Under the pieces are notes generated by a model. The model was given only the letters and a program-made list of their open reading frames with translations, ran no database searches and had not been told where the DNA came from. Of a DNA stretch of 64,000 nucleotides, positions 1-9,285 are shown in pieces; the first letter of the stretch is position 1, and the number at the start of each line of letters is the position of its first letter. Origin of the DNA: Hymenobacter cheonanensis. Lineage in GTDB: Bacteria > Bacteroidota > Bacteroidia > Cytophagales > Hymenobacteraceae. Where the stretch lies: positions 1 through 64,000 of the forward strand of contig NZ_JAUQSW010000002.1 of NCBI RefSeq assembly GCF_030581075.1, given 5' to 3'. Position numbers and translations under genes: made by a program.

Positions 1-290
<290 letters not shown>

Positions 291-535
291 AAAATATTCC
301 TGCACCCATGCGAACATGGGCTGATGTCGAGTGCTCTCCTTGCTCGTATTTCGACGTTTGGTCGTCTAATTCGATTTCGCTTGTTTCTCATCAGTCGAAA
401 CTGATAAGACACTTACTATTTTGTCTATTTCCGTCATTCAAAGAACGAGTGTTACTTCCAATTGAAGTAACGGTGTGAGCTAGGTGAGCAGCTCGTTTTC
501 TTGCCGTTTGCAAGCCCTGTCTGTAATTGGGAGTG
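291..535 (-). other. rRNA operon leader
   Basis: This is the transcribed leader between the promoter-proximal start (about 530) and the mature 16S end. It is AT-richer than the rest of the window and holds no credible coding sequence; the short open frames here lack codon bias. Part of it would pair with the 16S 3' flank for RNase III processing, but that flank is outside the window. Confidence 0.6.
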
Positions 536-565
536 CAAAGGTAAGAAGATTTTTTGACTTTCCAA
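536..565 (-). promoter_or_regulatory. rRNA promoter P1 (closest to 16S)
   Basis: On the minus strand TTG (565-563), then exactly 19 bases, then TACCTTTG (543-536). This is the Bacteroidota housekeeping promoter form (-33 TTG, -7 TAnnTTTG). The spacer starts GAAAGTCAAAAA, shared with P3. Confidence 0.9.
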
Positions 566-641
566 ATTCGGAATCAAAAATTTTTATTTTTTTGATTTGC
601 TTCATCTTCTGGTCAAAACCGCCTCCGATTGAAGCGGGGTG

Positions 642-672
642 CAAAGGTAGAGAAGCTTTTTCGTTTTTACAA
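642..672 (-). promoter_or_regulatory. rRNA promoter P2
   Basis: On the minus strand TTG (672-670), 20 bases, TACCTTTG (649-642). The spacing is one base longer than in the other three copies and the spacer sequence differs. It lies in the rRNA upstream region on the same strand. Confidence 0.8.
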
Positions 673-813
673 GAAAAACTTAATTTAAACTCCTAGACTG
701 CTTTATTAAAGAAAGCTAAAATGAGAGCAACACCTAGTAGCAAGTATTTGCTAACTATTTGATTCACATCTTCAAGCCCTTTAAAACCGAAACGCCTATT
801 GCGATTGGGAGTG

Positions 814-843
814 CAAAGGTAAGGAAAATTTTTGACTTTCCAA
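814..843 (-). promoter_or_regulatory. rRNA promoter P3
   Basis: On the minus strand TTG (843-841), 19 bases, TACCTTTG (821-814). The region from the -33 box into the spacer (TTTGGAAAGTCAAAAA) is identical to P1, and the sequence after the -7 box (CACTCCCAAT) is also shared, so P1 and P3 look like duplicates. Confidence 0.9.
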
Positions 844-928
844 ATTTTGCCGTTTTTATTTTTCCGAACCATTTCAGCTATTTTGACTGTGCTTAGCGGC
901 CGTTAGCCCCTAATCCGGTTTGGGAGTG

Positions 929-958
929 CAAAGGTACCGTTATTTCTTGACAGCGCAA
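929..958 (-). promoter_or_regulatory. rRNA promoter P4 (most distal)
   Basis: On the minus strand TTG (958-956), 19 bases, TACCTTTG (936-929), followed by CACTCCCAAA as in P1 and P3. It is the most upstream of four promoters on the rRNA strand. Between here and 1232 I see no gene and no further promoter of this type. Confidence 0.85.
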
Positions 959-1232
959 ACTTTGGCCTGAAAAAAGCCATCTACTTCGTTGCTATTTTTT
1001 GACAATGGGCAAACTGATGCTGACTGTGAAGCAGTTCCCTTTTTGTTCCTAGCTTATGAAATGCGTGCCTATAATAGGCCAAGCATAGAACAAGGCTTGG
1101 CATTGCTTGTATTGGGGGGGGTGTGCTGGTACTTAAAACTCTTATAGCCAGTGGTAGCGCATGTAGCTTGCGGGCAGATGGGTGCTCGTTACATAGGAAA
1201 CGCTAGCGTGCTACACTGCTTATTTACTCGGT

Positions 1233-2219
1233 ATGGAGCTTCTAGAAGTGAGAGACCTCAGCTTTGCGGAGCAGGGGATACAGGTGATACAGCCACTGAG
1301 CTTTATGCAGAGACAGGGGCAAAAGTTGGCATTGGTAGGGGAAAGCGGGGCGGGCAAGAGCACGCTGCTGCAGTTGATTACGGGCCTTGTGCAGCCTAGC
1401 ACGGGGGAGATACGGGTGGTGGGCAACCGGGTGCGGGGGCCTGAAGTAGCCTTGGTGCCGGGGCACCCGGGGGTGGCTTACTTATCGCAGAAGTCGGATT
1501 TGCCGAAATTTTTGCGGGTAGAGCAGGTGCTGGGCTATGCTAGTAAGCGGCCGGCGCGAGAAACGCACTCCTTATATAAGCTGTGCCGCATTGACCACTT
1601 GCTGCAGCGGCGCACCGACCAGCTATCAGGGGGCGAGCAGCAGCGGGTGGCGCTGGCGCGCCTGCTGCTAGGGCAGCCGCAACTGCTGTTGCTTGACGAG
1701 CCATTCTCTAACCTGGACCGGGTGCATAAACGGCAGATGCAGGCTATTGTGGAGGAAGTAGTTGTGCGGCTGGGAGTTACGTGCCTGTTAGTATCGCATG
1801 AGGCTACGGATGTGCTAGGGTGGGCCGATGAGTTGCTGGTGTTGCGCCGGGGGCGGCTGGTGCAGCAGGGCTCGCCCGAACGTGTTTATCAGGAGCCGGT
1901 GGATGAGTACACGGCGGCATTGCTGGGCGATTATCACCTACTAACCGGCGCCAACCGCCTAGCGCTGGCCCCGAACATAGCTGGCCCGGGGGCATTGCTG
2001 GTGCGCCCCGAGCAGCTACAGCTAGGGGCGGTTGAGGCAGGCAAGCCGCTGGGTACGGTGCGCGCTGTGCGGTTTTTGGGTAGCTACTACGAGCTGGAAG
2101 TGAAGGTGGCGGCGATGCTGGTGCGGGCCCGGGCTAGCCAACCGCGCTTTGCAGTAGGTGAGCACGTGAGCGTGCAAGTAGCGGCCAGCGCCAAGTGGCT
2201 GCTACAGGAGCCAGAGTAG
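1233..2219 (+). CDS. ABC transporter ATP-binding protein with TOBE-like C-terminus
   Basis: Cytoplasmic ATPase of 328 residues, likely the motor of an importer of the PotA/CysA/MalK type. Visible motifs: Walker A GESGAGKST (36-44), Q-loop around LSQKSD (84-89), ABC signature LSGGEQQR (131-138), Walker B LLLLDEP (151-157), D-loop and H-loop histidine in LVSHEA (about 189). Residues from about 240 look like a TOBE-type domain (LLVRPEQLQLG), common in molybdate, iron or polyamine importers. No permease or binding-protein gene is next to it, so it is an orphan ATPase and its substrate is unknown. It begins ATG at 1233 and is divergent from the rRNA operon. Confidence 0.9.
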   Translation: MELLEVRDLSFAEQGIQVIQPLSFMQRQGQKLALVGESGAGKSTLLQLITGLVQPSTGEIRVVGNRVRGPEVALVPGHPGVAYLSQKSDLPKFLRVEQVLGYASKRPARETHSLYKLCRIDHLLQRRTDQLSGGEQQRVALARLLLGQPQLLLLDEPFSNLDRVHKRQMQAIVEEVVVRLGVTCLLVSHEATDVLGWADELLVLRRGRLVQQGSPERVYQEPVDEYTAALLGDYHLLTGANRLALAPNIAGPGALLVRPEQLQLGAVEAGKPLGTVRAVRFLGSYYELEVKVAAMLVRARASQPRFAVGEHVSVQVAASAKWLLQEPE

Positions 2220-2402
2220 CAGGCGCGGCCTGTAAGCCGGACACGCTTCCTTAGCTTCCTTATAATAGGGTAAGCGTGTGCTAAGCGGCCAACGTTGAGC
2301 GCTGCGTATACGCTATCGGCACGGTGTTTTTAGCAAAAATCAGCTTTATAGGATATTGACCTCTTTCGGCATTTTGCTCGCTGCTGTACTTGCGGCTTGG
2401 TG

Positions 2403-2789
2403 CTAGCCCACTAGCTGGGCGTGCAGGTGGGCTAGCGTGGCAGCGGCATCTTCGCAGAGGCCGGGGTGCACGGGCGAGGTTTGAATAATGGTACTACGCT
2501 GGGCCGTGAGCCAGCGGAAGCGCGAGGCGATGGCTAGCTGCCCGATGGGCCCACCCTCGGCCCGGCCGCCGCAAATGCGCTTGAACGAGCGCAGGCGCGC
2601 GCGCACATCGGCCAGGTCGAGGGTGGGGCCGGCGAAGGCTAGCAGCCGGTCTTCGTCGAACTGGCAGGTGGCCTGTAAAAAGCCCTGTGCCGAGCAGTAG
2701 AGGATAACGCCTACGTTTATAAACTCTTCGCGCTCGACGCGGGGCACCACGCGCAGCACGGCGTACTCAAACAAGTGCTTGGCGGGCAT
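2403..2789 (-). CDS. DUF3037 family protein
   Basis: Small protein (128 residues from the ATG at 2789) beginning MPAKHLFEYAVLRVVPRVER and continuing EEFINVGVILY, the conserved opening of the DUF3037 family. Biochemical function is unknown. The ATG at 2789 is chosen because the upstream in-frame stretch is a low-complexity antisense-like extension with no family similarity. It overlaps the 3' end of the HipA-like kinase gene by 23 bp, so the two are almost certainly one transcript; HipA-like kinase and DUF3037 genes are commonly paired. No membrane segment or signal peptide is seen. Confidence 0.85.
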   Translation of the reverse strand: MPAKHLFEYAVLRVVPRVEREEFINVGVILYCSAQGFLQATCQFDEDRLLAFAGPTLDLADVRARLRSFKRICGGRAEGGPIGQLAIASRFRWLTAQRSTIIQTSPVHPGLCEDAAATLAHLHAQLVG

Positions 2790-3564
2790 GGTCGGCTTCC
2801 TGGGTAAAGGTGGCGGAAACGGCCAGGCGCGCCTCCAAAAACTGCTGGTACTGGGCGCGCTGCTCGGCGGGCGTGAGGTCGGGCTCCTGCAGCCACTCGT
2901 CGGGGATGACGGCGATGATGCCGGCCAGCACCTCGGGCGTGAGGCGGGCGCGGCCCTCGGCATCGGCGGCGGCCAGGGCCGTGGCCTGGGGCAAGAGCAC
3001 GTGGTCTTTCACCGAAGGAAATGGCCGGGTGGCCGACTTGACCCAGCCGGGGCCGGTGTGGTGCACGTAGAGCGCGGCGCCGTGGTCGATGAGCCACAAC
3101 TCGTTATGCCAGAGCAACATATTAGTGTTGCGAGCGGTGCGGTCTACGTTGAGCGTCAGGCAGTCGAGCCACACGATAAGCGAGGCCAGGGGCGGCGCCA
3201 CGGTGGTCACGAGCGCATCGAAGGTGCTAGCCCCGGCCAGGAAGTGCAGGGCCATGTTTTGGCCGGTGCTGGCGCGCAGCAGGTCCTGAATTTCCTCGTC
3301 GGGCTCGGTGCGGCCGAAAGCCTCGCTGAGTTCGGCAAATACCAGCTCGGGCACGCGCAGGCCGAGGGCACGCGCCAGCTCGCCCACTAACAGCTCGGCA
3401 ATCAGCACCTTGATGCCCTGGCCCGCGCCCCGAAATTTGAGCACGTATAGAAACCCATCGTCGGCCTCGACCAGCGCGGGCAGCGAGCCCCCCTCGCGCA
3501 GCGGCGTGATGTAGCGGGTGACCTCGACGGTGCGCAGGCTAGGGGGGGGCAGCTCGTGTGGCAT
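2767..3564 (-). CDS. HipA-like kinase family protein
   Basis: 265 residues from ATG 3564; a TTG six codons upstream is possible but less likely. The sequence resembles the HipA-family kinase fold: an N-terminal region with LYVLKFRGAGQG (nucleotide-binding loop and lysine-like position), a catalytic-loop-like DCLTLNVDRTARNTN, and a metal-binding DFG-equivalent in LWLIDHGAAL. It is much shorter than E. coli HipA (about 440 residues) and has no HipB-type HTH partner beside it; its partner is DUF3037. Substrate unknown. Kinase activity is inferred from motifs only. Confidence 0.8.
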   Translation of the reverse strand: MPHELPPPSLRTVEVTRYITPLREGGSLPALVEADDGFLYVLKFRGAGQGIKVLIAELLVGELARALGLRVPELVFAELSEAFGRTEPDEEIQDLLRASTGQNMALHFLAGASTFDALVTTVAPPLASLIVWLDCLTLNVDRTARNTNMLLWHNELWLIDHGAALYVHHTGPGWVKSATRPFPSVKDHVLLPQATALAAADAEGRARLTPEVLAGIIAVIPDEWLQEPDLTPAEQRAQYQQFLEARLAVSATFTQEADHARQALV

Positions 3565-3699
3565 CAATAAATAGGTTAGCAAGATGGGCGTGGCCCGGCG
3601 AGCTGTTACGCAGGCCGCCGGGTTTGGGGTTTGCTACCTGGGCCCGGCGGCGGCCGGGGCGCTGCCTGGGCCGGCTAGCCTGCTTAAGTAGGCTTCGCC

Positions 3700-3831
3700 T
3701 CAGCACAGCTGCCACAGCCATTTGATTACCAAGAATAACCCAATAAATACGCCCCAGCTTAGAGCAGCCAGCACGCCCCACCACAGGAGGCGCTCAAAGC
3801 AATTAACAGGGTAAATACTCGTGCGGGCCAT
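3700..3831 (-). CDS. Putative 43-residue single-pass membrane protein
   Basis: An ATG (3831-3829) opens a 43-codon frame ending in TGA (3702-3700). The protein is MARTSIYPVNCFERLLWW followed by a continuous hydrophobic helix (about residues 15-40, GVLAALSWGVFIGLFLVIKW) and a three-residue tail. The amphipathic start, clean membrane helix and tryptophans at both interfaces look like a real micro-protein. It lies upstream of the HipA-like gene on the same strand, 135 bp away. No strong ribosome site or promoter is visible; function unknown. Confidence 0.4.
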   Translation of the reverse strand: MARTSIYPVNCFERLLWWGVLAALSWGVFIGLFLVIKWLWQLC

Positions 3832-4052
3832 GAGGAGGCAAGCTACGCACAAGCCAGGTAGCGAGGCAAGCGTGCCCGCCGCCGAAAGGAGCTGCCAGAC
3901 AGCAAGGGGGATAAAAGCCCGGCGGCGAGCTATTTAAAATGGCCAGGGCTGCTGCGGGCTGCGCAATTATTTGCCGGTTATCGCCGTCATTTGGCAGCTC
4001 ATCGGCGCCCGGGCGGGAGCGGGTTATTTTTCTACTTTTGGCTGTTTGCTCC

Positions 4053-5138
4053 ATGATTGTTTTTCGACTGGCGCTGCTCGTGGGTGGGCTGGCGCTGCCG
4101 CTGGCTAGCCCGGCCCAGGCCTCCTACCCTACCCCGGTGGCGGGCGACTACGTGCTGCCGAACTTTCGCTTCGGCAGCGGCGAAGCCTTGCCGCAGCTAA
4201 ACCTGCACTATACCACTGTGGGGCAGCCCCGCACCGATAAAGATGGCCGGGTGACGAACGCCGTGCTCATCATGCACGGCACCACGGGGGCGGGCACGAG
4301 CTTTCTCAGCGAGCTGTTTGCGGGGCATTTGTTTGGGCCCGGGCAGCCGCTGGACGCGGCCAAGTACTACATTATTCTGCCCGATGCCATTGGCCACGGC
4401 AAGTCGAGCAAGCCTAGCAACGGGCTGCGGATGAAATTTCCGAAGTACACCTACGACGACATGGTGGCGGCCGACTACCGCCTGCTCACCGAAAAGCTGC
4501 ACGTGGCCCACGCCCGCCTCATTATGGGCACCTCAATGGGCGGCATGGAAACCTGGGTGTGGGGCTACAAGTACCCCGACTACATGGATGCGCTGCTACC
4601 CCTGGCCAGCCTGCCCGTAGAAATAGCCGGCCGCAACCGCATGCTGCGCAAAATGGCCATCGATATGATAGAGATGGACCCCGCCTGGCAGGGCGGCAAC
4701 TATACCACCGAGCCCAAGGTGGGGCTAGCCGGCGCGGCCTCGTCGCTGATTTTTATGACCAGCAGCCCTAAGCAGATGCAGAGGCTGGCGCCCACCCGCG
4801 AGCTGGCCGAAGCTGCCCTGGCCAAGACGGAGGCGAATATGTATAGTACCTTGGATGCCAATGACTTCATTTATCAGTTTGATGCCTCGCGCGACTATAA
4901 CCCGGCGCCGCACCTGGCGGCCATTAGGGCGCCGCTGCTGGCCATCAACTCGGCCGACGACCAGGTGAACCCGCCCGAGCTGGGCATCATGGATACCGAA
5001 ATAAAGCGGGTGGCCAAGGGCCGCTACGTGCTGCTGCCCATCACCGACCTCACCACCGGCCACGGCACGCACTCCAACCCCGCCATCTGGGGCAGCTACC
5101 TGCAAGAGCTGCTGGCCCAGACCGAAAAAACCCGCTAG
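4053..5138 (+). CDS. Secreted MetX-like alpha/beta hydrolase
   Basis: 361 residues from the ATG at 4053. This start gives a good signal peptide ([20 protein letters not shown], cleavage after AQA); the in-frame extension upstream does not look coding. It belongs to the alpha/beta-hydrolase group around homoserine O-acetyltransferase: oxyanion region MHGTTGAG, nucleophile elbow GTSMGG, aspartate in [11 protein letters not shown] and histidine in TGHGTHSNP. Biosynthetic MetX is cytoplasmic, so export argues for a secreted esterase or acyltransferase-like role. A TACTTTTG box lies at 4033-4040. Its stop overlaps by 4 bp the original stop of the convergent amidase gene. Confidence 0.85.
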   Translation: MIVFRLALLVGGLALPLASPAQASYPTPVAGDYVLPNFRFGSGEALPQLNLHYTTVGQPRTDKDGRVTNAVLIMHGTTGAGTSFLSELFAGHLFGPGQPLDAAKYYIILPDAIGHGKSSKPSNGLRMKFPKYTYDDMVAADYRLLTEKLHVAHARLIMGTSMGGMETWVWGYKYPDYMDALLPLASLPVEIAGRNRMLRKMAIDMIEMDPAWQGGNYTTEPKVGLAGAASSLIFMTSSPKQMQRLAPTRELAEAALAKTEANMYSTLDANDFIYQFDASRDYNPAPHLAAIRAPLLAINSADDQVNPPELGIMDTEIKRVAKGRYVLLPITDLTTGHGTHSNPAIWGSYLQELLAQTEKTR

Positions 5139-6736
5139 CGCTGCGGCGGGGCCGCCACCGCGGGCAGCGCCGGAAACCGCGCCGGCGGCCGGCGGTGGTG
5201 CGTGGCCTGCTCGTAGGCGTAGGCGTATTTGATGAGCGTAGCTTCGTCGAACGAGCGGCCTAGCAGCTGGAGCCCCGCGGGCAGGTGGCCAGAGGTGAAG
5301 CCCATGGGCACCGTGAACGCCGGCTGGCCGGTGTGCGGCGCAATGAGCTGGCTGTTATCGCCTTTATAGCCCGCGAAATCGCCGATTCTGGCGGGCGGGT
5401 TGTTCTAGGTGGGGTACACGAGGGCGCCCACCCGGTGGCGGTCCATGGCGGCCGATACGGCCCGGCGGAACGCGATGCGGCGCGGGTCGGTGTAGGCCTC
5501 GCCGCAGCCGGACTGGCTAGGGCTGGGCGCCTGGCCGTGGGCCAGCTCGTCTTGCAGGTTCTCCTTTATATACGGCGCGTATTTGCCCGAGGCCAGCACC
5601 TCGCCGATGGTGTGTACGGGCGCCGTGGGGCCTAGCCCAGCCAGGTACTGGTTGACATCGTGCCGGAAAACCGAGCACCACTGGCCGTTGCTTACCTGGT
5701 CGAAGTTGGGGATTTCGACTTCGACTACCACGGCGCCGGCCCGGCGCAGGTCGGCCACGGCCTGCTCGAACAGGGCCTTCACCTGCGGGTCGGGACGGCG
5801 CTCGCTCAGGGTACGCAATATGCCGATGCGGGCGCCTTGCAGGCCATTTTTGAGCAGGAATTGCCGGTAGCCGCCCGCTGGCACCTTGCCCGCGCCGTAG
5901 CGCGTGAGCGGGTCGGCGGGGTCGGGGCCGGTGGCCAGGGCATCGAGCAGGGCCGTGGCATCGGCTACCGAGCGGGCCATGGGGCCGCCGGTATCGTTGC
6001 GCAGGTAGAGGGGCACGATGCCGGCCCGGCTCAGCAGGCCCAGCGTGGGCCGAAAACCCACCAGTGCCGTGTGCGACGACGGCCCCCGGATGGAATTGCC
6101 GGTGTCGGTGCCCAGGCCCGCCGTGCCCAGGCTAGCGGCCACCGCCGCGGCCGTGCCCCCGCTGGAGCCCGCCGGCACGTGGCCCAGGTTATAAGGGTTG
6201 CGCGTTTCGCCCGCGATGGAGCTGATAGTCACCATCGGGCTGAAGGCCCACTCGGCCATGTTGGACTTGGCCAGCACAATGGCCCCGGCGGCTTTCAGGT
6301 CGCGCACCATCCGGGCGTCGGTGGCGGGCGCAAAGCCCTTGAGCGCCCGCGAGCCCGCCGTGGTTTGCAGGCCGGCCGTATTGTAGTTATCCTTGACAAT
6401 GAGCATAATGCAGTGCAACGGCCGCAGCCGGCCGGTGCGCCGGTACTCGGCGTCGAGCTGGCGGGCAGTGGCGCGGGCCGCCGGGTTGGTAACCACGATG
6501 GCGTTGAGGCCGGTGGGCTGGTCGTAGGCCCTGATGCGCGCCTCGTGGGCTAGCACCAGCTGCTCGCAGGTGCAGCGGCCCTGGCGTAGCGCCTGGTGCA
6601 CCTGGGCTACCGAGGCTTCGGCTACCTCAAAGGGCGGGGCCGCGTGCTCGTGCGGGGCGCGGTTGCAGGCGGCGCCCAGTAGCAGGCCGCCCAGCAGGCT
6701 CAGCCACCGCAAACAGCTTCGGATACGTAGACTCAT
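5135..6736 (-). pseudogene. Amidase-signature lipoprotein gene interrupted by an in-frame amber codon
   Basis: From ATG 6736 the frame encodes a lipoprotein signal (lipobox LLLGAAC) and an amidase-signature enzyme: catalytic lysine in IVKDNYN, cis-serine in GSSGG, nucleophile in GNSIRGPSS. Translation meets TAG at 5407-5405, right after GALVYPT. The same frame then stays open for 89 more codons and keeps family sequence ([19 protein letters not shown], then [17 protein letters not shown] and [14 protein letters not shown]), ending at TAG 5137-5135. The amidase family usually has Trp right after YPT, so one TGG-to-TAG change explains the break. Without read-through the product (5405-6736) lacks its last fifth. 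Recent pseudogene, sequencing error or suppression are all possible. Confidence 0.8.
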
Positions 6737-6908
6737 GCAAACGAGCGCCAGCAAGGAAAACAACCCCGGCGCCCGGCCGAAAGTAGCGCACGCCAGCCCA
6801 TACCCCAGCCCAGCTGCCGGCGGCCCGCCGGGGGTAGTGGCGGGCGCCTACCTGGTGGGGCAGCGAGCCGGCCAGGCCCTCGGGCGTGTTATAATTCCTG
6901 CCCGGTAG

Positions 6909-6916
6909 TAGGTTTG
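6909..6916 (+). promoter_or_regulatory. -7 box before 87-residue gene
   Basis: TAGGTTTG matches the Bacteroidota TAnnTTTG box, 35 bp before the ATG at 6952. A TGT sits where TTG would be expected at -33, so the match is partial. Confidence 0.5.
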
Positions 6917-6951
6917 CAGAATCATTCACTGCCTTACCCAGCAAAGCACTT

Positions 6952-7215
6952 ATGAACCTTGACCTTACGCAGCTGCAAAACCTGCTGAACAAAGCCGAAC
7001 AAAACGAAGCCCTCCTCAACGAATTGCAGAAGCAGTTCAAGAAAGCCCGGACGGTTTTTGAGGAGATGGAAAAGCTCTTGCAAGACAGCTACGTGCCCAA
7101 GGCCCGCAAAACCCGCGCCGCCGACCCTAGCGCTGCCCCCGATGCCGACGCCCCCTACGGCCGCAAGAAAGACGGCACGCCCAAGCAGCGCCCCGGCCGC
7201 ACCAAAACGGCCTAG
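6952..7215 (+). CDS. Small coiled-coil protein with basic tail
   Basis: 87 residues. The first half (DLTQLQNLLNKAEQNEALL through KKARTVFEEMEKLLQD) is a strongly heptad-like, charged helix, likely a coiled coil. The second half is Ala/Pro-rich and ends in a Lys/Arg-rich tail (GRKKDGTPKQRPGRTKTA) that could bind nucleic acid. I do not recognise the family and infer no function. It is single, with its own -7 box and a strong terminator 26 bp downstream, so it is probably an abundant, independently expressed small protein. Confidence 0.75.
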   Translation: MNLDLTQLQNLLNKAEQNEALLNELQKQFKKARTVFEEMEKLLQDSYVPKARKTRAADPSAAPDADAPYGRKKDGTPKQRPGRTKTA

Positions 7216-7241
7216 CCCGCCCCGGCCCGCCGCAGGCTAAC

Positions 7242-7277
7242 AGCCCCGACTCTGCCCCAGAGTCGGGGCTTAGTTTT
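7242..7277 (+). terminator. Intrinsic terminator
   Basis: A perfect 12-bp stem (AGCCCCGACTCT with AGAGTCGGGGCT, 7242-7253 and 7259-7270), 5-base loop GCCCC, then TAGTTTT. It ends the 87-residue gene. Confidence 0.9.
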
Positions 7278-7337
7278 GGGCCGGCCGCCAGCACGCATTA
7301 CCTGCAAATTACTATCAATCAATTTTTTACACTCTCA

Positions 7338-7802
7338 ATGGCTGCTGTTAGTACGGCGCGGGTGCGCGAATGGCTGCGGCGCTACGGGCCAGCCGAAGGG
7401 CTGTCGCTGGCAGCTACGCTGGGCGCGGCGGCGGCGGCCACGCACGCGGGCAGCCCCGAGGTAGGGCGGGCGCTGGCCGCCACCTGGGCCGGCAACCTGG
7501 CCTATTTTGGCTACCTGCTGGGGCAGGATGTGTGGCACACGCGCCAGGCCCTGCGCACGCAGGGGCGCCGCTACACGGCCGGCACGCTGGGGCGCAACAT
7601 CCGCGCCCTGGTGGTAGAGTTTGGCGTGGCCGAGGTGCTCGACAGCCTGCTCATTCGCCCCGCGCTGCTGTACTGGCTGCCGCGCTGGCTGCACAGCGTG
7701 CCGCTGGGGGTGCTGGCCGCCAAGCTGGCCGCCGACGTTACGTTTTACGTGCCCACCATCATCAGCTACGAGCTGAGCAAGCACCGGCTGCGCAAATTTT
7801 AG
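7338..7802 (+). CDS. Unknown integral membrane protein
   Basis: 154 residues. Hydrophobic stretches near 20-36, 47-62 and two around 105-140 suggest three or four membrane segments, with a short polar C-terminus (SYELSKHRLRKF). No signal peptide or catalytic motif is evident, and I do not recognise the family. The gene sits between a terminator and the amine oxidase gene on the same strand with a 135-bp gap, so co-transcription with the oxidase is possible but not shown. Confidence 0.75.
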   Translation: MAAVSTARVREWLRRYGPAEGLSLAATLGAAAAATHAGSPEVGRALAATWAGNLAYFGYLLGQDVWHTRQALRTQGRRYTAGTLGRNIRALVVEFGVAEVLDSLLIRPALLYWLPRWLHSVPLGVLAAKLAADVTFYVPTIISYELSKHRLRKF

Positions 7803-7937
7803 GCTGGGGCAACTACTTATTTTACTGCCCTTTGCCAGCTGCCCCGGGGCCGGGTGCAGGGCCAGCGGCCGGCGCAGCGCCGGTGGCGCCAGCCATTTCG
7901 GCGCCCGGCCTGTTATTGAGCCGTTGTTTTCTGCTTT

Positions 7938-9245
7938 ATGCCTGCACCCACCGAACACTACCAGACGGATGTACTTATTATCGGGGCCGGCGCGGCGGGC
8001 CTGCTAGCCGCCCGCATCCTGGCCGAGGCCGGCCGGCCGGTGCTGCTTGTGGAGGCCCAAAACCGCCTGGGCGGCCGCGTGCACACCGTGCAGCCGCCCG
8101 GCTTTGGCGAGGTGCTGGAGGCCGGGGCCGAGTTTATGCACGAGCCCGTGCCGCTCACCAGGGCCCTGCTAACCGAGGCGGGCATTGCGTGGCAGGCCAC
8201 GGCGGGCCGCACCTACGTGGTGCGCGAGGGCCAGGTGCAGCCCGATGCCGACTTCTTCGACCTGCTGCCGCCCCTGCTCGCCAAGCTCGATAAGCTGCAA
8301 GAAGACCTGCCCCTGGCCGACTTCCTGGCCCGCGAGTTTACAGGCGAGGCCCACGCGCCGCTCCGCGCCTTTGCCACGCAGTTTGCCGAGGGCTACGATG
8401 CGGCCGATGCCCGGCGCGTGAGTGCCCTGGCCCTGCGCGCGGAGTGGGCAGCCGGCGGGGCCGAAGACTCGCCGCGCCCGGCGGGCGGCTACGGGCCACT
8501 GCTGCACTGGCTGGCCGGGCGCGCCCAGGCGGCAGGCGCCACCCTGCACCTGGCCACGCCCGTGCAGGCAATTCGCTGGCAGCCGGGCGCGGCCGAGGTT
8601 ATTGCCGAAAATGGGGCTAGCTACCACGCGCGGCAGGTACTGTGCACCGTGCCGCTGGGCGTGTGGCAGCGCCCGGCCGGGCAGCCGGGGCACCTGGGCT
8701 TTGTGCCCGAGCTACCGGCGCACCGCGCGGCGGCCGCGCAGCTTGGCTTTGGCGCCGTCATCAAAATCCAGCTCGACTTTGCGCAGGCCATTTGGCAAGC
8801 GCGCCTGCCCGAGCTGGAGTTTCTGCTTTCGGATGCGCCGGTGCCTACCTGGTGGAGCCAGCTGCCCGCGGCGCGCCCGCTGCTCACGGGCTGGCTGGCG
8901 GGGCCGGCCGCCCAGCGCCTGCACGCCACGCCCACCGAGGAGGTGCTGGCGCTAGCCCTCGCCTCGCTGGCCCGGCTGCTGGCGGTGCCGCTGGCGGCCC
9001 TGCAAGCGCAGCTACGCGCCAGCTACGTGCGCAACTGGGCCGCCGAGCCCTATGCCTACGGGGCCTACTCCTACCCTACCGTGGGGGCGCCCGCCGCCCG
9101 CGCCGCCCTGGCTACGCCCGTGGCCGGCACGCTGTTTTTTGCGGGCGAGGGCGTGTATGAAGGCCCGGCAGCCGGCACGGTAGAGGCCGGCCTAGTGAGC
9201 GGGCAGGTGGCAGCACGGGCCATGCTGGGGCAGGCCGCGCTCTAG
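7938..9245 (+). CDS. Flavin-containing monoamine oxidase family protein
   Basis: 435 residues. The N-terminus has the FAD-binding Rossmann motif LIIGAGAAGLLAARIL (13-28), the acidic ribose-binding end LLVEAQNRLGGRVHT, and the family's GAEFMHE patch. The C-terminus shows the second FAD-binding part, LFFAGEGVYEGPAAGTVEAG. This architecture fits the amine oxidase/phytoene desaturase superfamily; the substrate cannot be told from sequence. No signal peptide, so probably cytoplasmic. It is convergent with the porin gene downstream, 40 bp apart. Confidence 0.88.
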   Translation: MPAPTEHYQTDVLIIGAGAAGLLAARILAEAGRPVLLVEAQNRLGGRVHTVQPPGFGEVLEAGAEFMHEPVPLTRALLTEAGIAWQATAGRTYVVREGQVQPDADFFDLLPPLLAKLDKLQEDLPLADFLAREFTGEAHAPLRAFATQFAEGYDAADARRVSALALRAEWAAGGAEDSPRPAGGYGPLLHWLAGRAQAAGATLHLATPVQAIRWQPGAAEVIAENGASYHARQVLCTVPLGVWQRPAGQPGHLGFVPELPAHRAAAAQLGFGAVIKIQLDFAQAIWQARLPELEFLLSDAPVPTWWSQLPAARPLLTGWLAGPAAQRLHATPTEEVLALALASLARLLAVPLAALQAQLRASYVRNWAAEPYAYGAYSYPTVGAPAARAALATPVAGTLFFAGEGVYEGPAAGTVEAGLVSGQVAARAMLGQAAL

Positions 9246-9285
9246 CCGGGCCGGGCCAGGGGTAGCCTCTGGGTAAGCCGCCGCG

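Noticed and set aside
3803-4054. 83-codon minus-strand frame opposite the start of the MetX-like gene.
   Set aside because: It overlaps the better supported 43-codon membrane frame in a different frame and has no recognisable features.
5660-6553. 297-codon plus-strand frame opposite the amidase gene.
   Set aside because: Antisense shadow of a family-matched coding sequence; Gly/Arg/His-rich with no motif.
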